Virus record (IMG/VR): IMGVR_UViG_3300025687_000024
Span: 1-64,000 of that record
Length of the DNA stretch: 64,000 nt
From: a virus
Direction: 5' to 3' (one strand)
The notes beneath the pieces are model-generated. The model saw only the letters and a program-made list of their open reading frames with translations, did not search any database and had not been told where the DNA came from. The translations under genes and the position numbers were made by a program. Below are positions 49,947 to 57,919 of this stretch, in pieces (position 1 is the first letter of the stretch; each line of letters begins with the position of its first letter).

Positions 49947-51137
49947 CTACTGGGGCCGGCGGAACTGCCGCTGGCCTCCGCCACCGCCCCAGGGGGCGGA
50001 GCGGGTCTGGGTCTGGGCCTGGTAGGGGTTGGGGCGCTTGAGCTGCTTGGCCTGCACGTCCAGCACGGCCGCCACGTACTCGGCGTCGGAGCTGAACTTG
50101 GAGCGGTCCACGCGCTCGGGACGGAAGCGGTGGTGCAGGTCCCAGTGCTGGAGCAGCGCCTTGAGCTCGGCGTCGTCCAGCCCGTAGCCCTGCAGGTCGT
50201 TGTGGATGTTGGAGAAGGGCTGGCTGCGGTCGAAGTTCAGCGTGGTGTACTTCCGCTGACGGCCCGAACGGTCGGTCTTGACCTCGCCCGCGCAGTTGAC
50301 CTCGAGGGTCTTGTCGAACACGGTAGCCGGGACGGGGTCATGCGCCTCGCTGGCGCACATCTGGATCTCCTTGGGGTAGCCGCGCTTCCCGCACTTGGGG
50401 CACTCGTGCTCCTGCTCGATGAACTCCAGGATCTTCTCGGGGGGTTCGGTCTGCAGGTGATGCTCCTCGAACCAGGCGTGCATCTGGCAGTGGGGGCAGA
50501 CGAACTCGACGGGGAACACGTCCTGACCGCAGACCTGGCCCGTGGCCTGGTCGTAGTGCAGGCAGGTCTGCCCGAGGATGTCGTTGACCGCGTACAGCTG
50601 CTGGAAGTGGGTCTTGCCCATCTCCCAGACCTTGTGCCCGCCCATGAAGCGCTCGGCGACGGAGGGGTCGTGGCTGTTGCAGAAGCGGCAGCGGTTGCGC
50701 TGGGGCAGGATCTCGTCGGACATGCAGCGCTCGAAGGCGATCTTGCCGTCGGAGCCCTTGACCCGGTGGTAGAAGCGCAGGTCGATGACCTCGATGGCGT
50801 AGACCAGGCGCGGGTACAGCTTGTCGATGTCCTTCTGCTGCTGTTCCGTGAGGCTACCTCCGGCGTTCCGGGCCTGCTGGGCCTGGTGGAGGTAGTGGCA
50901 GTAGACGCAGTGACCCTCGAACCCGGGCCACTCGCTGGTGCAGGTACGGGGCCCGGCGCCGGGCAGCCAGTGACGCTTGAGCACGAGCAGCTCATCGTTG
51001 GCCGGCGCGAGCACGCGCACCATGCCACGCTCGCCCGCAGCGATCTTGTAGATCTCGGCCTCCCACGGATCGTAGGCCGTGGTCGGCGCGAGCTGCTCCG
51101 CCTGGCGGCGGGCATTGCGGAATGCACTCCAGCTCAT
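49947..51137 (-). CDS. Zinc-ribbon protein, possible ssDNA-binding protein
   Basis: A 396-residue protein. The N-terminal half has an aromatic, basic core of OB-fold style (RGMVRVLAPANDELLVLKRH) with cysteines at 66, 77 and 80 and another pair at 150 and 153. Further pairs occur at CPHC and CPKC around residues 215-250. The C-terminus is Gln/Gly/Arg-rich (WGGGGGQRQFRRPQ), the disordered tail style of phage single-stranded DNA-binding proteins. Location in a replication operon next to the primase supports that role. A zinc-containing SSB is the best guess; a zinc-rich scaffold is the alternative. Confidence 0.55.
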   Translation of the reverse strand: MSWSAFRNARRQAEQLAPTTAYDPWEAEIYKIAAGERGMVRVLAPANDELLVLKRHWLPGAGPRTCTSEWPGFEGHCVYCHYLHQAQQARNAGGSLTEQQQKDIDKLYPRLVYAIEVIDLRFYHRVKGSDGKIAFERCMSDEILPQRNRCRFCNSHDPSVAERFMGGHKVWEMGKTHFQQLYAVNDILGQTCLHYDQATGQVCGQDVFPVEFVCPHCQMHAWFEEHHLQTEPPEKILEFIEQEHECPKCGKRGYPKEIQMCASEAHDPVPATVFDKTLEVNCAGEVKTDRSGRQRKYTTLNFDRSQPFSNIHNDLQGYGLDDAELKALLQHWDLHHRFRPERVDRSKFSSDAEYVAAVLDVQAKQLKRPNPYQAQTQTRSAPWGGGGGQRQFRRPQ

Positions 51138-52186
51138 GGGGTACTCCTTCTTCGACTTCGTCGTGTCCAGGCAACGCCTGGTAGGGTGGCCAGCTGACCG
51201 ATGGTCTTGGCGTTTGTCACGGCAGCTGAGAGGTGAGTGGTGTCAAGGTCATCCGGGCTCGTTCCTTCGGGGGAACCGTCCGGGTAGAGGCAGACGTAGG
51301 CACGCCCACTTCGCGATAGGCGCTGTGCAATCCTTATCGCAGAACACCGCCGGTTTTTGTCCGGGTCGGGGAAGTAGACGCCCTTTCCAGGCTCGTGATC
51401 CAAGAGGACGTAGTAGGGTCCCCGGAGCCGTGTGATGAGGCGCTCCTGCTGCTTGGTCAGCGTGGAGCCCTGCAGGGCTACGGTGTGCGGGAAGCCGTGC
51501 TCTATGCACCACAGGCATCCCTTGTAGCCCTCGACGATGACCAGCGGCGGCCGCGCTCCCTCATCTGCGAAGAAGCGCGCGGCGTAGATGCGGTCGAAGG
51601 CGTACAGGTGCTTGCGGTTGGCCCCCGTGTAGCCGGGAACGATATCGTGGAACTCCTTCTCGTAGACGTAGTAGCGAGGCTCTACCCAGTCGTCGTAGGC
51701 GCGTCCGCTGATACCCACGAGCCTCCCGAGATAGTCTCGGATGGGGAAGGTGATGCGGTCGCGGCTCGCGTCATACCCGATGAACATCTCTTGGAGGATG
51801 TCTTCGGAGAAGCCCAGGTCGAGCATCTTGAGGGGGCACTGGTTGTAGGCGCCGAGCACGTACTCGGGCAGGACGTGCCACTCCCACCCCTGCTTCCCCT
51901 CCAGCTTCCGCTGGGCCAGTTCGGGCAGGGGAGGCGGGAGCCGCAGCTCCCCGATCTCCTGCTGTACGCGCTCTCCGGAGAGGCCCAGCTTGTAGAGGAG
52001 GTGGTAGACGGACCCGCCCGCGTGGCAGGAGAAGCAGGTCCAGCTCCCTTCCTTGGTGACGTAGAGCGAGCGCGAGGCTGACTTGGACTTGTGGAACGGG
52101 CACTCTGCACGCAGGTTCCCTTCACCAGAAGGGCGCACGTTGCGCAAGTAGCGCTCTGCCAGCCTCCTGATCTTGTCCGAGAGCAT
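51134..52186 (-). CDS. DnaG-like DNA primase (CHC2 + TOPRIM)
   Basis: A 350-residue protein. CHC2 zinc finger residues are C29, H32, C51 and C54 (CPFH ... CFSC). The TOPRIM domain has the Glu at residue 219 in VIVEGYKG and Asp at 263 in LLDHEPGKG. The C-terminal end is short and Arg-rich. The usual helicase-binding domain is missing, so it is a compact phage primase. It makes RNA primers for lagging-strand synthesis and stands next to the helicase gene. ATG 52184-52186; its stop overlaps the next start (ATGA). High confidence. Confidence 0.9.
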   Translation of the reverse strand: MLSDKIRRLAERYLRNVRPSGEGNLRAECPFHKSKSASRSLYVTKEGSWTCFSCHAGGSVYHLLYKLGLSGERVQQEIGELRLPPPLPELAQRKLEGKQGWEWHVLPEYVLGAYNQCPLKMLDLGFSEDILQEMFIGYDASRDRITFPIRDYLGRLVGISGRAYDDWVEPRYYVYEKEFHDIVPGYTGANRKHLYAFDRIYAARFFADEGARPPLVIVEGYKGCLWCIEHGFPHTVALQGSTLTKQQERLITRLRGPYYVLLDHEPGKGVYFPDPDKNRRCSAIRIAQRLSRSGRAYVCLYPDGSPEGTSPDDLDTTHLSAAVTNAKTIGQLATLPGVAWTRRSRRRSTP

Positions 52187-52195
52187 CGGCTTCGG

Positions 52196-53548
52196 CTATC
52201 CTCCAGTCGGCCGGCGAGGGGGCTTGAAGCTGCTCAGGTCCACCTTCGTGGGAATGTCCCCAGCGGGGGCGGCCCCTGTGCGCTTCTTGCTCTGCTCGGC
52301 AGACGTTTCGTTGGCGTTGTACTCTTCGACCCACGAGGTGTTGTCGGCTACGGCCTGGCCGAAGCCGTCACACAGGCGAGCGCTGATGGTGAGGGAGATC
52401 TCCTCGTTCATGCCACGAGCGGCGTTGGGGATGAGGGCGAGGAGGTCCTGTTGCTTGTTGCAGATGATGCGCAGCGCGAGGTCCACCTTGCGGGCGATGT
52501 GGTCCGACCAGGCGTGCTCCACCGAGCTGCGCCCACGGGTCTTGTCCCCTTCCCGGTTGGCGTGCCCGCAGATGATAGCCGGCAGCTTCGCCTTGGAGAT
52601 CAGGTAGGCCTTGAGCATGTCGATGGTGCGCGCCACGTAGACGTGCTCGCGTGCGTTGGACTTCTCGGCCATCGCATCGTCGGCCATCGCCTTCCAGTAG
52701 TCGTGGATGATGATGTGCGGCTTGACGTCCTCGACCTTGCCCTTGAACCCGCTCAGCCCACCTTCGACATCGGTGAAGATGAGCTTGCCTCGCGTCCGGA
52801 GGTCGCGGAGGAGCTGCTCTATGCGCTGCATCCCAGCGGGCGAGACGTCTCCCTTGAGCAGGCGCCCGTAGTCGAACTGCCCTCGGATAGCGATGACACG
52901 CCACTCCAGCTCTTCGGCGGTCATCTCCCGCGTGAAGAAGAGCACACGGAGGCCGAGAGCCTCATAGAACAGGGCGAGGAACAGCAGGAGGAAGGTCTTC
53001 CGGGTCTTGTGTCTCCCGTAGATGTAGATGAGGTTGCCAGGACAGAGCCCGGCCGAGTTGTTGTTGAACAGGTCCCAGGGCCAGGGGTAGCCCAGGAGGC
53101 CTTGCCCGGTCTGGAGACGCTCGAGCTTCTTGAAGATGGCGTCCGGATCGGACCCGACCACGAGGTCCGTGCGTCCCCGTTGGTTGAGTAGGTTGATCCG
53201 ATCGGCAGCGTCCACCAGGAACTTCTTGGCTGCCCAGGGATCGCCTACGTTGACCTCTGCCGTGCGGTGCAGAGCGTCGTCGATCTCGGAGCCGAGCTTG
53301 TAGGTCTGGAGCTCAGCGATGATGGCCGAGAGGCCGTCGGACGGGGTGTGGTGCTGGTAGGTGGGGCAGAGTCCCTGGAAGTAGGGGACGGACGGCACTT
53401 CGTGGTGGTTCTCGTAGTGCTCGGTGATCACGTCCCAGAACAGCTTGGCTTCGTCGCCGAGCAGCGAGGGATGCGCCCCCGCTTTCAGCGCCTCCGCCAA
53501 GTCTCTACTTTCCAGCACTGCTGCGACCAGCGCCAGATCGAGGTTCAT
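52196..53548 (-). CDS. DnaB-like replicative helicase
   Basis: A 450-residue RecA-fold helicase. Walker A is GRHKTRKT at residues 178-185, an unusual version of the GxxxxGKT loop: the Gly before Lys is replaced by Arg. Walker B is HIIIHDYW near 284-291. An arginine-rich segment lies before the C-terminus. The N-terminal 110 residues are helical, similar to the DnaB N-domain. It unwinds the replication fork with the primase. The gap upstream holds a good promoter on this strand (53631-53659). Function is clear; the altered P-loop is notable. Confidence 0.85.
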   Translation of the reverse strand: MNLDLALVAAVLESRDLAEALKAGAHPSLLGDEAKLFWDVITEHYENHHEVPSVPYFQGLCPTYQHHTPSDGLSAIIAELQTYKLGSEIDDALHRTAEVNVGDPWAAKKFLVDAADRINLLNQRGRTDLVVGSDPDAIFKKLERLQTGQGLLGYPWPWDLFNNNSAGLCPGNLIYIYGRHKTRKTFLLLFLALFYEALGLRVLFFTREMTAEELEWRVIAIRGQFDYGRLLKGDVSPAGMQRIEQLLRDLRTRGKLIFTDVEGGLSGFKGKVEDVKPHIIIHDYWKAMADDAMAEKSNAREHVYVARTIDMLKAYLISKAKLPAIICGHANREGDKTRGRSSVEHAWSDHIARKVDLALRIICNKQQDLLALIPNAARGMNEEISLTISARLCDGFGQAVADNTSWVEEYNANETSAEQSKKRTGAAPAGDIPTKVDLSSFKPPRRPTGG

Positions 53549-53630
53549 GCCTCCTCCGCGTACTGGACCCTCCCTGCTCTGCGCCGCAGGGGGTCCGCTG
53601 CTTCAGGTGAAGTGAGTGCGCAGCTCGCTG

Positions 53631-53659
53631 ACTCTAGAGGGCTGGGAGGAGACCGTCAA
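53631..53659 (-). promoter_or_regulatory. Minus-strand promoter TTGACG-17-TAGAGT
   Basis: On the minus strand TTGACG (plus 53654-53659) and TAGAGT (plus 53631-53636) have a 17-base spacer. They lie in the gap between the 104-residue gene and the helicase, about 85 bases before the helicase start. It is the best sigma-70-like promoter of the replication block. Confidence 0.65.
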
Positions 53660-53661
53660 CC

Positions 53662-53976
53662 CTATCCCGCAAAGGAGAGCCCCCCGCTGGGCTGCGGCGG
53701 TTCATCGAAGGGGTCGTCGTCGAGGGGCCGGTGGGCCGGCGGCGGGGTGTGCCGCGTCAGGTGTGCGGCCACGTCGTCCTCGATGGACTCCTTGAGGGCG
53801 TGCAGGATCTGCAGGGACCGCTCGCTCCATGCCCCGTAGGTGAGGAAGGAGACGGTGTTGCCGTTTGGGTCCATGAAGGACATCTTGGCGAGGGGGTTGA
53901 GCCCGCCGATGAAGCGAACGCGAAGCTCGCCCACCACGACGTGCGCGATGTCGTTGTTGGGGGGAATCTGGGCCAT
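53662..53976 (-). CDS. Small protein, unknown
   Basis: A 104-residue protein from ATG 53974-53976, one base after the stop of the upstream gene, with GGAGG at normal distance. The first 50 residues are strand-rich (IAHVVVGELRVRFIGGLNPL), the last 40 have a Pro/Asp-rich, disordered look (HTPPPAHRPLDDDPFDEPPQ). An upstream extension to 54342 was rejected, since it is another frame over the next gene. Function unknown. Confidence 0.6.
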   Translation of the reverse strand: MAQIPPNNDIAHVVVGELRVRFIGGLNPLAKMSFMDPNGNTVSFLTYGAWSERSLQILHALKESIEDDVAAHLTRHTPPPAHRPLDDDPFDEPPQPSGGLSFAG

Positions 53977-53977
53977 G

Positions 53978-54346
53978 TCAGCCTCCGCTGGAAGCGATGT
54001 CCGGGAAGAACTCGGCGACGATCTCGTCGCGCCGAGCGTGCAGCTCCGACTTGACGAAGTCCACGCAGTCTTGAAGGGCCGCGCGCTTCTCTGGCTCGGT
54101 AATCCCGCAAGGGACCGTGCACCAGGCCGTGACCTCGACCTTCTCTCGGGAGAACTCGGTCGAGGTGCCGATAGCGATGGAGATGCCGACGCTGGCAGGG
54201 TGCGGGGGGAGCGCCTTTCGCGGGTCGAGCGGAGGCGCCTCGGTCGGGCGAGCGATCTGGTGAGGAGGGGAGCCCGGGCGCCGGGCCGTGGCCACGGAGC
54301 CGCGCTTGCCCGAGTCGGGCGGGCGGCGGAACGGAGAGTCACTCAT
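53978..54346 (-). CDS. Small protein, unknown (possibly DNA-related)
   Basis: A 122-residue protein starting ATG 54344-54346. The first 50 residues are basic and Pro/Arg-rich (DSGKRGSVATARRPGSPPHQ), likely disordered. The rest is a mixed alpha/beta domain with VGISIAIGTSTEFSREKVEV and a charged C-terminal helix. The overall style recalls small SSB-associated or annealing proteins, but I can not support a family. Located in the replication operon, between a coiled-coil gene and a small gene. Confidence 0.5.
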   Translation of the reverse strand: MSDSPFRRPPDSGKRGSVATARRPGSPPHQIARPTEAPPLDPRKALPPHPASVGISIAIGTSTEFSREKVEVTAWCTVPCGITEPEKRAALQDCVDFVKSELHARRDEIVAEFFPDIASSGG

Positions 54347-54905
54347 CGGAGAGCTCCTTGATACGGATCTGAGGGTGCTTGCGGCGCGAGGTGCGCTTGA
54401 AGGGGGCGACGACGTCTTCCGTCAGGTCGCCCTGGGCCACGAGGCGGTCCACCAGGTCGGCGTCGATGACCTGGCGCACTACGGGGTCGCCGTCCACCTC
54501 GAGCGTGCGCAGCTCGGGGCACTGGACGAGCAGGCCGTCCGAGTAGGAGCTGTCCACCTGGATGCGCGACGAGGTGACCTGCCACGGGGTGTTGTCAGCC
54601 TCGAGGCGGAGGCCTGCGGCCAGGTCGGTGTCCGGGAGGGCGCGGATGTTCTCCTTGATGCGCTCTTCGGTGGCTGCGATCTCTTCGGTCACGGTGTCGA
54701 GGTCCTGGTAGGTGTCCAGTTCCTGCTCGCGCAGAAGGAGCTGCTCTTGAGCGATCTGGCCCTCGAGCAGGGAGATGTGATCGCGGAGCTCGCGCACCTT
54801 CGCCGCTCTGGCGTTGTCCTCCAGGTACTCCTCGATGTCGCGCCGTCTGCGGTGCAGCTTGGCGAGGGCCTGTAGGTCGTGTTCGATGGAAGTGGTGTCC
54901 GGCAC
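54339..54905 (-). CDS. Coiled-coil protein in the replication operon
   Basis: A 188-residue protein starting GTG 54903-54905 after GAGGAGAG. Residues 1-85 are a long charged coiled coil (LAKLHRRRRDIEEYLEDNAR ... LLREQELDTYQDLDTVTEEI). The C-terminal part is beta-rich then basic (PFKRTSRRKHPQIRIKE). Gam-type nuclease inhibitors and small recombination factors have a similar layout, but the match is weak. Its end overlaps the next gene by 8 bases. Confidence 0.5.
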   Translation of the reverse strand: MPDTTSIEHDLQALAKLHRRRRDIEEYLEDNARAAKVRELRDHISLLEGQIAQEQLLLREQELDTYQDLDTVTEEIAATEERIKENIRALPDTDLAAGLRLEADNTPWQVTSSRIQVDSSYSDGLLVQCPELRTLEVDGDPVVRQVIDADLVDRLVAQGDLTEDVVAPFKRTSRRKHPQIRIKELSDE

Positions 54906-54906
54906 G

Positions 54907-55617
54907 TCACTCTCCTCGGGTGGGCAGGGTGGCCCCGGTGTAGATGTGGTGGTACATGTCGGCGGTCTGGAACGCCTTGAGCCAGGTACGGAAGGCGTGG
55001 TGGCGGTCGCTCCCGTGCTCCATGGCAGCGTTCTCGGGGCGCAGCAGGTACTGCATGGGGAAGCTCACGTAGGCCGTGCGCTTCACGAGCGTGCATTGGC
55101 CCTGCGTGTAGGCGTCGTAGGTGGGTACCGTCGGGTTGCGCGCCATGGAGGTGACGCTGGGGCGCACCTTGAGGAGCGCCTTGATGGCCGTGTTCCCGAG
55201 CACCAGGAGGACGTAGGGGTCGATGATCTCGATGACCCGGTGCAGCCGTGCCTGGCAGGCCTGCACCTCTTCCTTGGCCGCGGGCCTGTGCCGCAGGTAG
55301 CCGTCGTCCTCTGCGCGGGTGGCGCGGCAGCCTACGGCCTTGAGCAGGAACACCTCCGCTCGGCTGGAGTGCACGCCGGCGAGGTAGCTGTCGAGCAGGG
55401 CACCGTCGTTCCCGCTGAAGATCTTGCCCGAGGCGTCCTCGTGCTCGTCGGGAGCCTCGTCGATGATGACGACCTTCGCATCGGGGTTGCCGCTGCCGAA
55501 GACCATGTGACGTCGGTCGCGGCCTTCCGGGTGGGCCAGTGCGCACAGCTCGCAGGCAGCGTACTCTTCCCAGAGGGCCATGAGGAGGTCTTGCTTCTCC
55601 TGGGTGGGCATGGTCAT
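54907..55617 (-). CDS. Uracil-DNA glycosylase superfamily protein (family 4-like, divergent motifs)
   Basis: A 236-residue protein starting ATG 55615-55617 (ATGA overlap). The four Fe-S cysteines of family 4 enzymes are present: C22 and C25 (CELC), C97 (VGCRATR), C121 (VQAC). The order of motifs fits family 4: VFGSGNP, then IDEAPDEHED where GEAPGxxED is usual, then SGNDGALLD, LLVLGNTAIKALL, and FPMQYLLRP where HPAYLLR is usual. So both active-site loops are changed and the His is Phe. It may be a DNA repair enzyme with a different base specificity, or inactive. It is placed next to a UvsW-like helicase. Fold call is firm; activity uncertain. Confidence 0.75.
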   Translation of the reverse strand: MTMPTQEKQDLLMALWEEYAACELCALAHPEGRDRRHMVFGSGNPDAKVVIIDEAPDEHEDASGKIFSGNDGALLDSYLAGVHSSRAEVFLLKAVGCRATRAEDDGYLRHRPAAKEEVQACQARLHRVIEIIDPYVLLVLGNTAIKALLKVRPSVTSMARNPTVPTYDAYTQGQCTLVKRTAYVSFPMQYLLRPENAAMEHGSDRHHAFRTWLKAFQTADMYHHIYTGATLPTRGE

Positions 55618-56972
55618 ACTGCGGGTCTCTCCTGAACAGCGTAGGGGTACTGGAAGCCGGCGAGGTGGTGCATGAGCTTGTTGCACATGTTTCGCGCGGA
55701 TGGGATCAAGTTGTCGTAGATGACCACGACGACAGGCGGCTTCTTCCCGGCGCATTTGCGCTGGATGCGCCCGATGATCTGGCGGAGGCGTCCTTCGTCT
55801 ACGAAGGGCATGCAGATGAAGATGGTGTCGAGGTCCTTGCGGTCGAGACCTTCCTTGGCCAGCGGTGTCGTAGCGAAGACGAGGTCGTAGCTCTGCAGGA
55901 TCTCTTCCCGGGCCTCTCCCTTCACGCCGCCGTAGATGAGCCCGTGTGGGGTGGGCCACTGGAAGGACGCCATGAACTTCAGGTGGTTGACCCGCTCCGA
56001 GAGCACGAGGGGCTTGCGCCCGTCCTGCACAGCGCCCCAGAGCATGTTGCAGATGATGTCGTTGCGCTCGTCGCAGTCGGCCAACCAGTTGTAGAGCTTG
56101 GCCAGGTTCGCCCCAGAGGACGTAGACATCGACGCCAGGTCTTCCTTCGTAGGGTTGATGTCCGTCTTCACGAAGAAGACTTCCGGTACGATGTCTGCTT
56201 GCATGCTCTCGAACAGCACCCCGCCGATGTGCGCCATGTAGAGCCGGTCGAGGCCATCGGCCCGCAGCGGCGTCCCGGACAGTCCCCAACGAACACCTCC
56301 GCAGAGGGGAGCCGTCGTGTTGAACCAGGGCGCTCCCAGGTGGTGCACCTCGTCGTAGACCGCGATCCCGAAGTGGTTCCGCATCTCGACGGGGAGGTCA
56401 TCGTACTTGGCTGCGAGGGTCTGAATCATGGCCAGGGTGACAGGCTTCTCCCAGTCCATGGTCGTCCCCTGGACGATGCCGATGTCCTCGCGCTCCAAGG
56501 ATGCGTGCTCCGTCAGGCGAGTGATCCACTGGTAGAGCAGGTCCTTGGTATGAACGACCACGAGCGCAGGCATGCCGAGCGCGGCCATGGCGTGAATGGC
56601 GACGACCGTCTTGCCCTTGCCTGGCAGCAAGGCGAGCACACCGTCCCCCTCGTCCACCATCGAGGCGTAGCCCATGCGCTGAATGGGCCCGCGGAGATCG
56701 TAGGTCAGGGGGCCGATCTCCACCTGGGGGAACCTCTTGGGCCGGATATCCACGATCTCGAAGTCGTACTGGTCCTCATCGCTGGGCGGGATGAATGCAC
56801 GAGGCACCACGAGGTGCGTGCTGGTGGTTCCCCAGGCACACACAGGCGCCTTGTCGGAGAGCGGGAAGGTCAGGGAGGCTTGGATACCCGCTCGGTTGGG
56901 TACGTGCTCCAGGGGCAGCCAGAGGTAGTCCCCTCGGTAGCCCTTGCGCGGGTCCATGCGGCGGTACTTCAT
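55614..56972 (-). CDS. UvsW-like SF2 DNA helicase
   Basis: A 452-residue SF2 helicase. Walker A is LPGKGKT at residues 116-122, motif II DEVH at 207-210, motif III SGTP at 232-235, and the last motif RLRQIIGRIQRK lies near 405. The N-terminal 80 residues are a beta-rich region, like the small DNA-binding domain of UvsW. UvsW drives branch migration and origin switching in T4-like phages. It follows a small HTH gene (4-base overlap). Family assignment is confident; the exact role in this phage is from homology. Confidence 0.85.
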   Translation of the reverse strand: MKYRRMDPRKGYRGDYLWLPLEHVPNRAGIQASLTFPLSDKAPVCAWGTTSTHLVVPRAFIPPSDEDQYDFEIVDIRPKRFPQVEIGPLTYDLRGPIQRMGYASMVDEGDGVLALLPGKGKTVVAIHAMAALGMPALVVVHTKDLLYQWITRLTEHASLEREDIGIVQGTTMDWEKPVTLAMIQTLAAKYDDLPVEMRNHFGIAVYDEVHHLGAPWFNTTAPLCGGVRWGLSGTPLRADGLDRLYMAHIGGVLFESMQADIVPEVFFVKTDINPTKEDLASMSTSSGANLAKLYNWLADCDERNDIICNMLWGAVQDGRKPLVLSERVNHLKFMASFQWPTPHGLIYGGVKGEAREEILQSYDLVFATTPLAKEGLDRKDLDTIFICMPFVDEGRLRQIIGRIQRKCAGKKPPVVVVIYDNLIPSARNMCNKLMHHLAGFQYPYAVQERPAV

Positions 56973-57370
56973 GGGCGACTCACTGCGGCGGTCAGCTTCT
57001 GCTCGAGGGCCTCCCGTAGCGCCTTGCGCTCCCGGGCGTCCAGCTGCAGGCGCAGGACGTTCTCGGCTTCGACGGCAGCCAGGGCTGCGATGTCTCTGAG
57101 CAGAACATCTGGGTGTGGAGAGAGGGTGACGTGGGCACGCACCTCGGGGTCGAGCTGGTGCTCGGCGAGGAGGCGCCAGGCGACCAAGCGCCTGTCGGGC
57201 GGAACCTCGAGGGCGTTGAGCAAGTACTCCAGCAGCTCCCCCGACGGGTAGGACGTTCCGAGGAAGATGCGGCGAATGTGCTCCGGGGACACGCCGACCC
57301 CGGCCGCTACTTCATGCTGGGCTATCCACGGGGCCTTGGCTGCCGCCAGTAGCTTCCCCAGGGACATCAT
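56969..57370 (-). CDS. HTH protein (XRE-like)
   Basis: A 133-residue protein. I chose ATG 57368-57370 because it overlaps the previous stop (ATGATG); an ATG at 57367 is equally close. A helix-turn-helix of the XRE type lies at residues about 18-45 (HEVAAGVGVSPEHIRRIFLG) followed by a fourth helix with leucines. The C-terminal half is helical with Ala, Leu, Arg and Glu. Longer start options upstream were rejected as another frame of the neighbouring gene. It may regulate the replication operon. HTH call is good; target unknown. Confidence 0.65.
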   Translation of the reverse strand: MMSLGKLLAAAKAPWIAQHEVAAGVGVSPEHIRRIFLGTSYPSGELLEYLLNALEVPPDRRLVAWRLLAEHQLDPEVRAHVTLSPHPDVLLRDIAALAAVEAENVLRLQLDARERKALREALEQKLTAAVSRP

Positions 57371-57828
57371 GACGTGCCCTGGTGGTACTTGGAGCCGAAG
57401 CGCCGACGTGTGAAGAAGTAGGCGACCTCGGCGGCGATCGCCTGCACCCCGGCTTCGACCATGCGTAGGCCGAGGTCCTTCATGATGTCCCAGAACGAGG
57501 GGCGTTTCCACTTGCGCACTTCCCCCGGCTTCTGGGCGGCGACGGGAGCGTAGGCGGAGGGGCGGTCACCGTCGGCTTGACGGGGCGGCGTGGCGGCCGG
57601 CGGCGGGGCGGGGGCGACGTTGGTGCGGACGGTAGGCTGGCGGAGGGTCTGGGTGGTAGTTCTCACGGGAGCCTGCACGGGTGCTGGTGTGGGAGCGGCG
57701 GGAGCAGCTCGCGGGGGACGAAAAGGACTGCTGGAGCTTCCCTGGAAGGAGAACTGCTCTTGCGGAGGGGGCTGCGCCGCCGTGTTACCCCGGCGGAGCT
57801 GCTGGTAGAGCCTGTCGTTCGGTGGCAA
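57367..57828 (-). CDS. Pro/Ala-rich protein with basic end, first gene of the minus operon
   Basis: A 153-residue protein. Start TTG at 57826-57828 is chosen because GGAGGAG stands just upstream; an in-frame ATG at 57921 would overlap the divergent gene. The first 100 residues are low-complexity Pro/Ala/Gln/Thr. The last 45 residues form a helix with a Trp (RKWKRPSFWDIMKDLGLRMV) and then a basic end. It may interact with DNA or the membrane. It is the first gene downstream of the divergent promoter region. Function unknown. Confidence 0.55.
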   Translation of the reverse strand: MPPNDRLYQQLRRGNTAAQPPPQEQFSFQGSSSSPFRPPRAAPAAPTPAPVQAPVRTTTQTLRQPTVRTNVAPAPPPAATPPRQADGDRPSAYAPVAAQKPGEVRKWKRPSFWDIMKDLGLRMVEAGVQAIAAEVAYFFTRRRFGSKYHQGTS

Positions 57829-57919
57829 CGGGGGCTCCTCCTGTGCTAATGGTGTTGATGCGACCAGTCTCCTTATGCGCGATATTCGGCATCCTGTGCC
57901 CCCAGCCGAGAGAGTACCC
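57829..57919. promoter_or_regulatory. Divergent intergenic region with shared CCTTATGCG motif
   Basis: A 91-base gap between divergent genes (minus TTG 57828, plus ATG 57920). It holds TCCTTATGCGCGA (57870-57882), which also occurs as TCCTTATGCGAGA at 62240-62252. On the minus strand this reads TCGCGCATAAGGA / TCTCGCATAAGGA, with CATAAG as a possible -10 and about 40 bases of leader before the minus start. On the plus strand GATATT (57881-57886) could be a -10. Likely promoter or operator for both directions. Confidence 0.45.

Noticed and set aside
53977-54342. N-terminal extension of the 104-residue protein
   Set aside because: Arg/Ser/Pro-rich shadow of the 122-residue gene; the inner ATG has a good Shine-Dalgarno.
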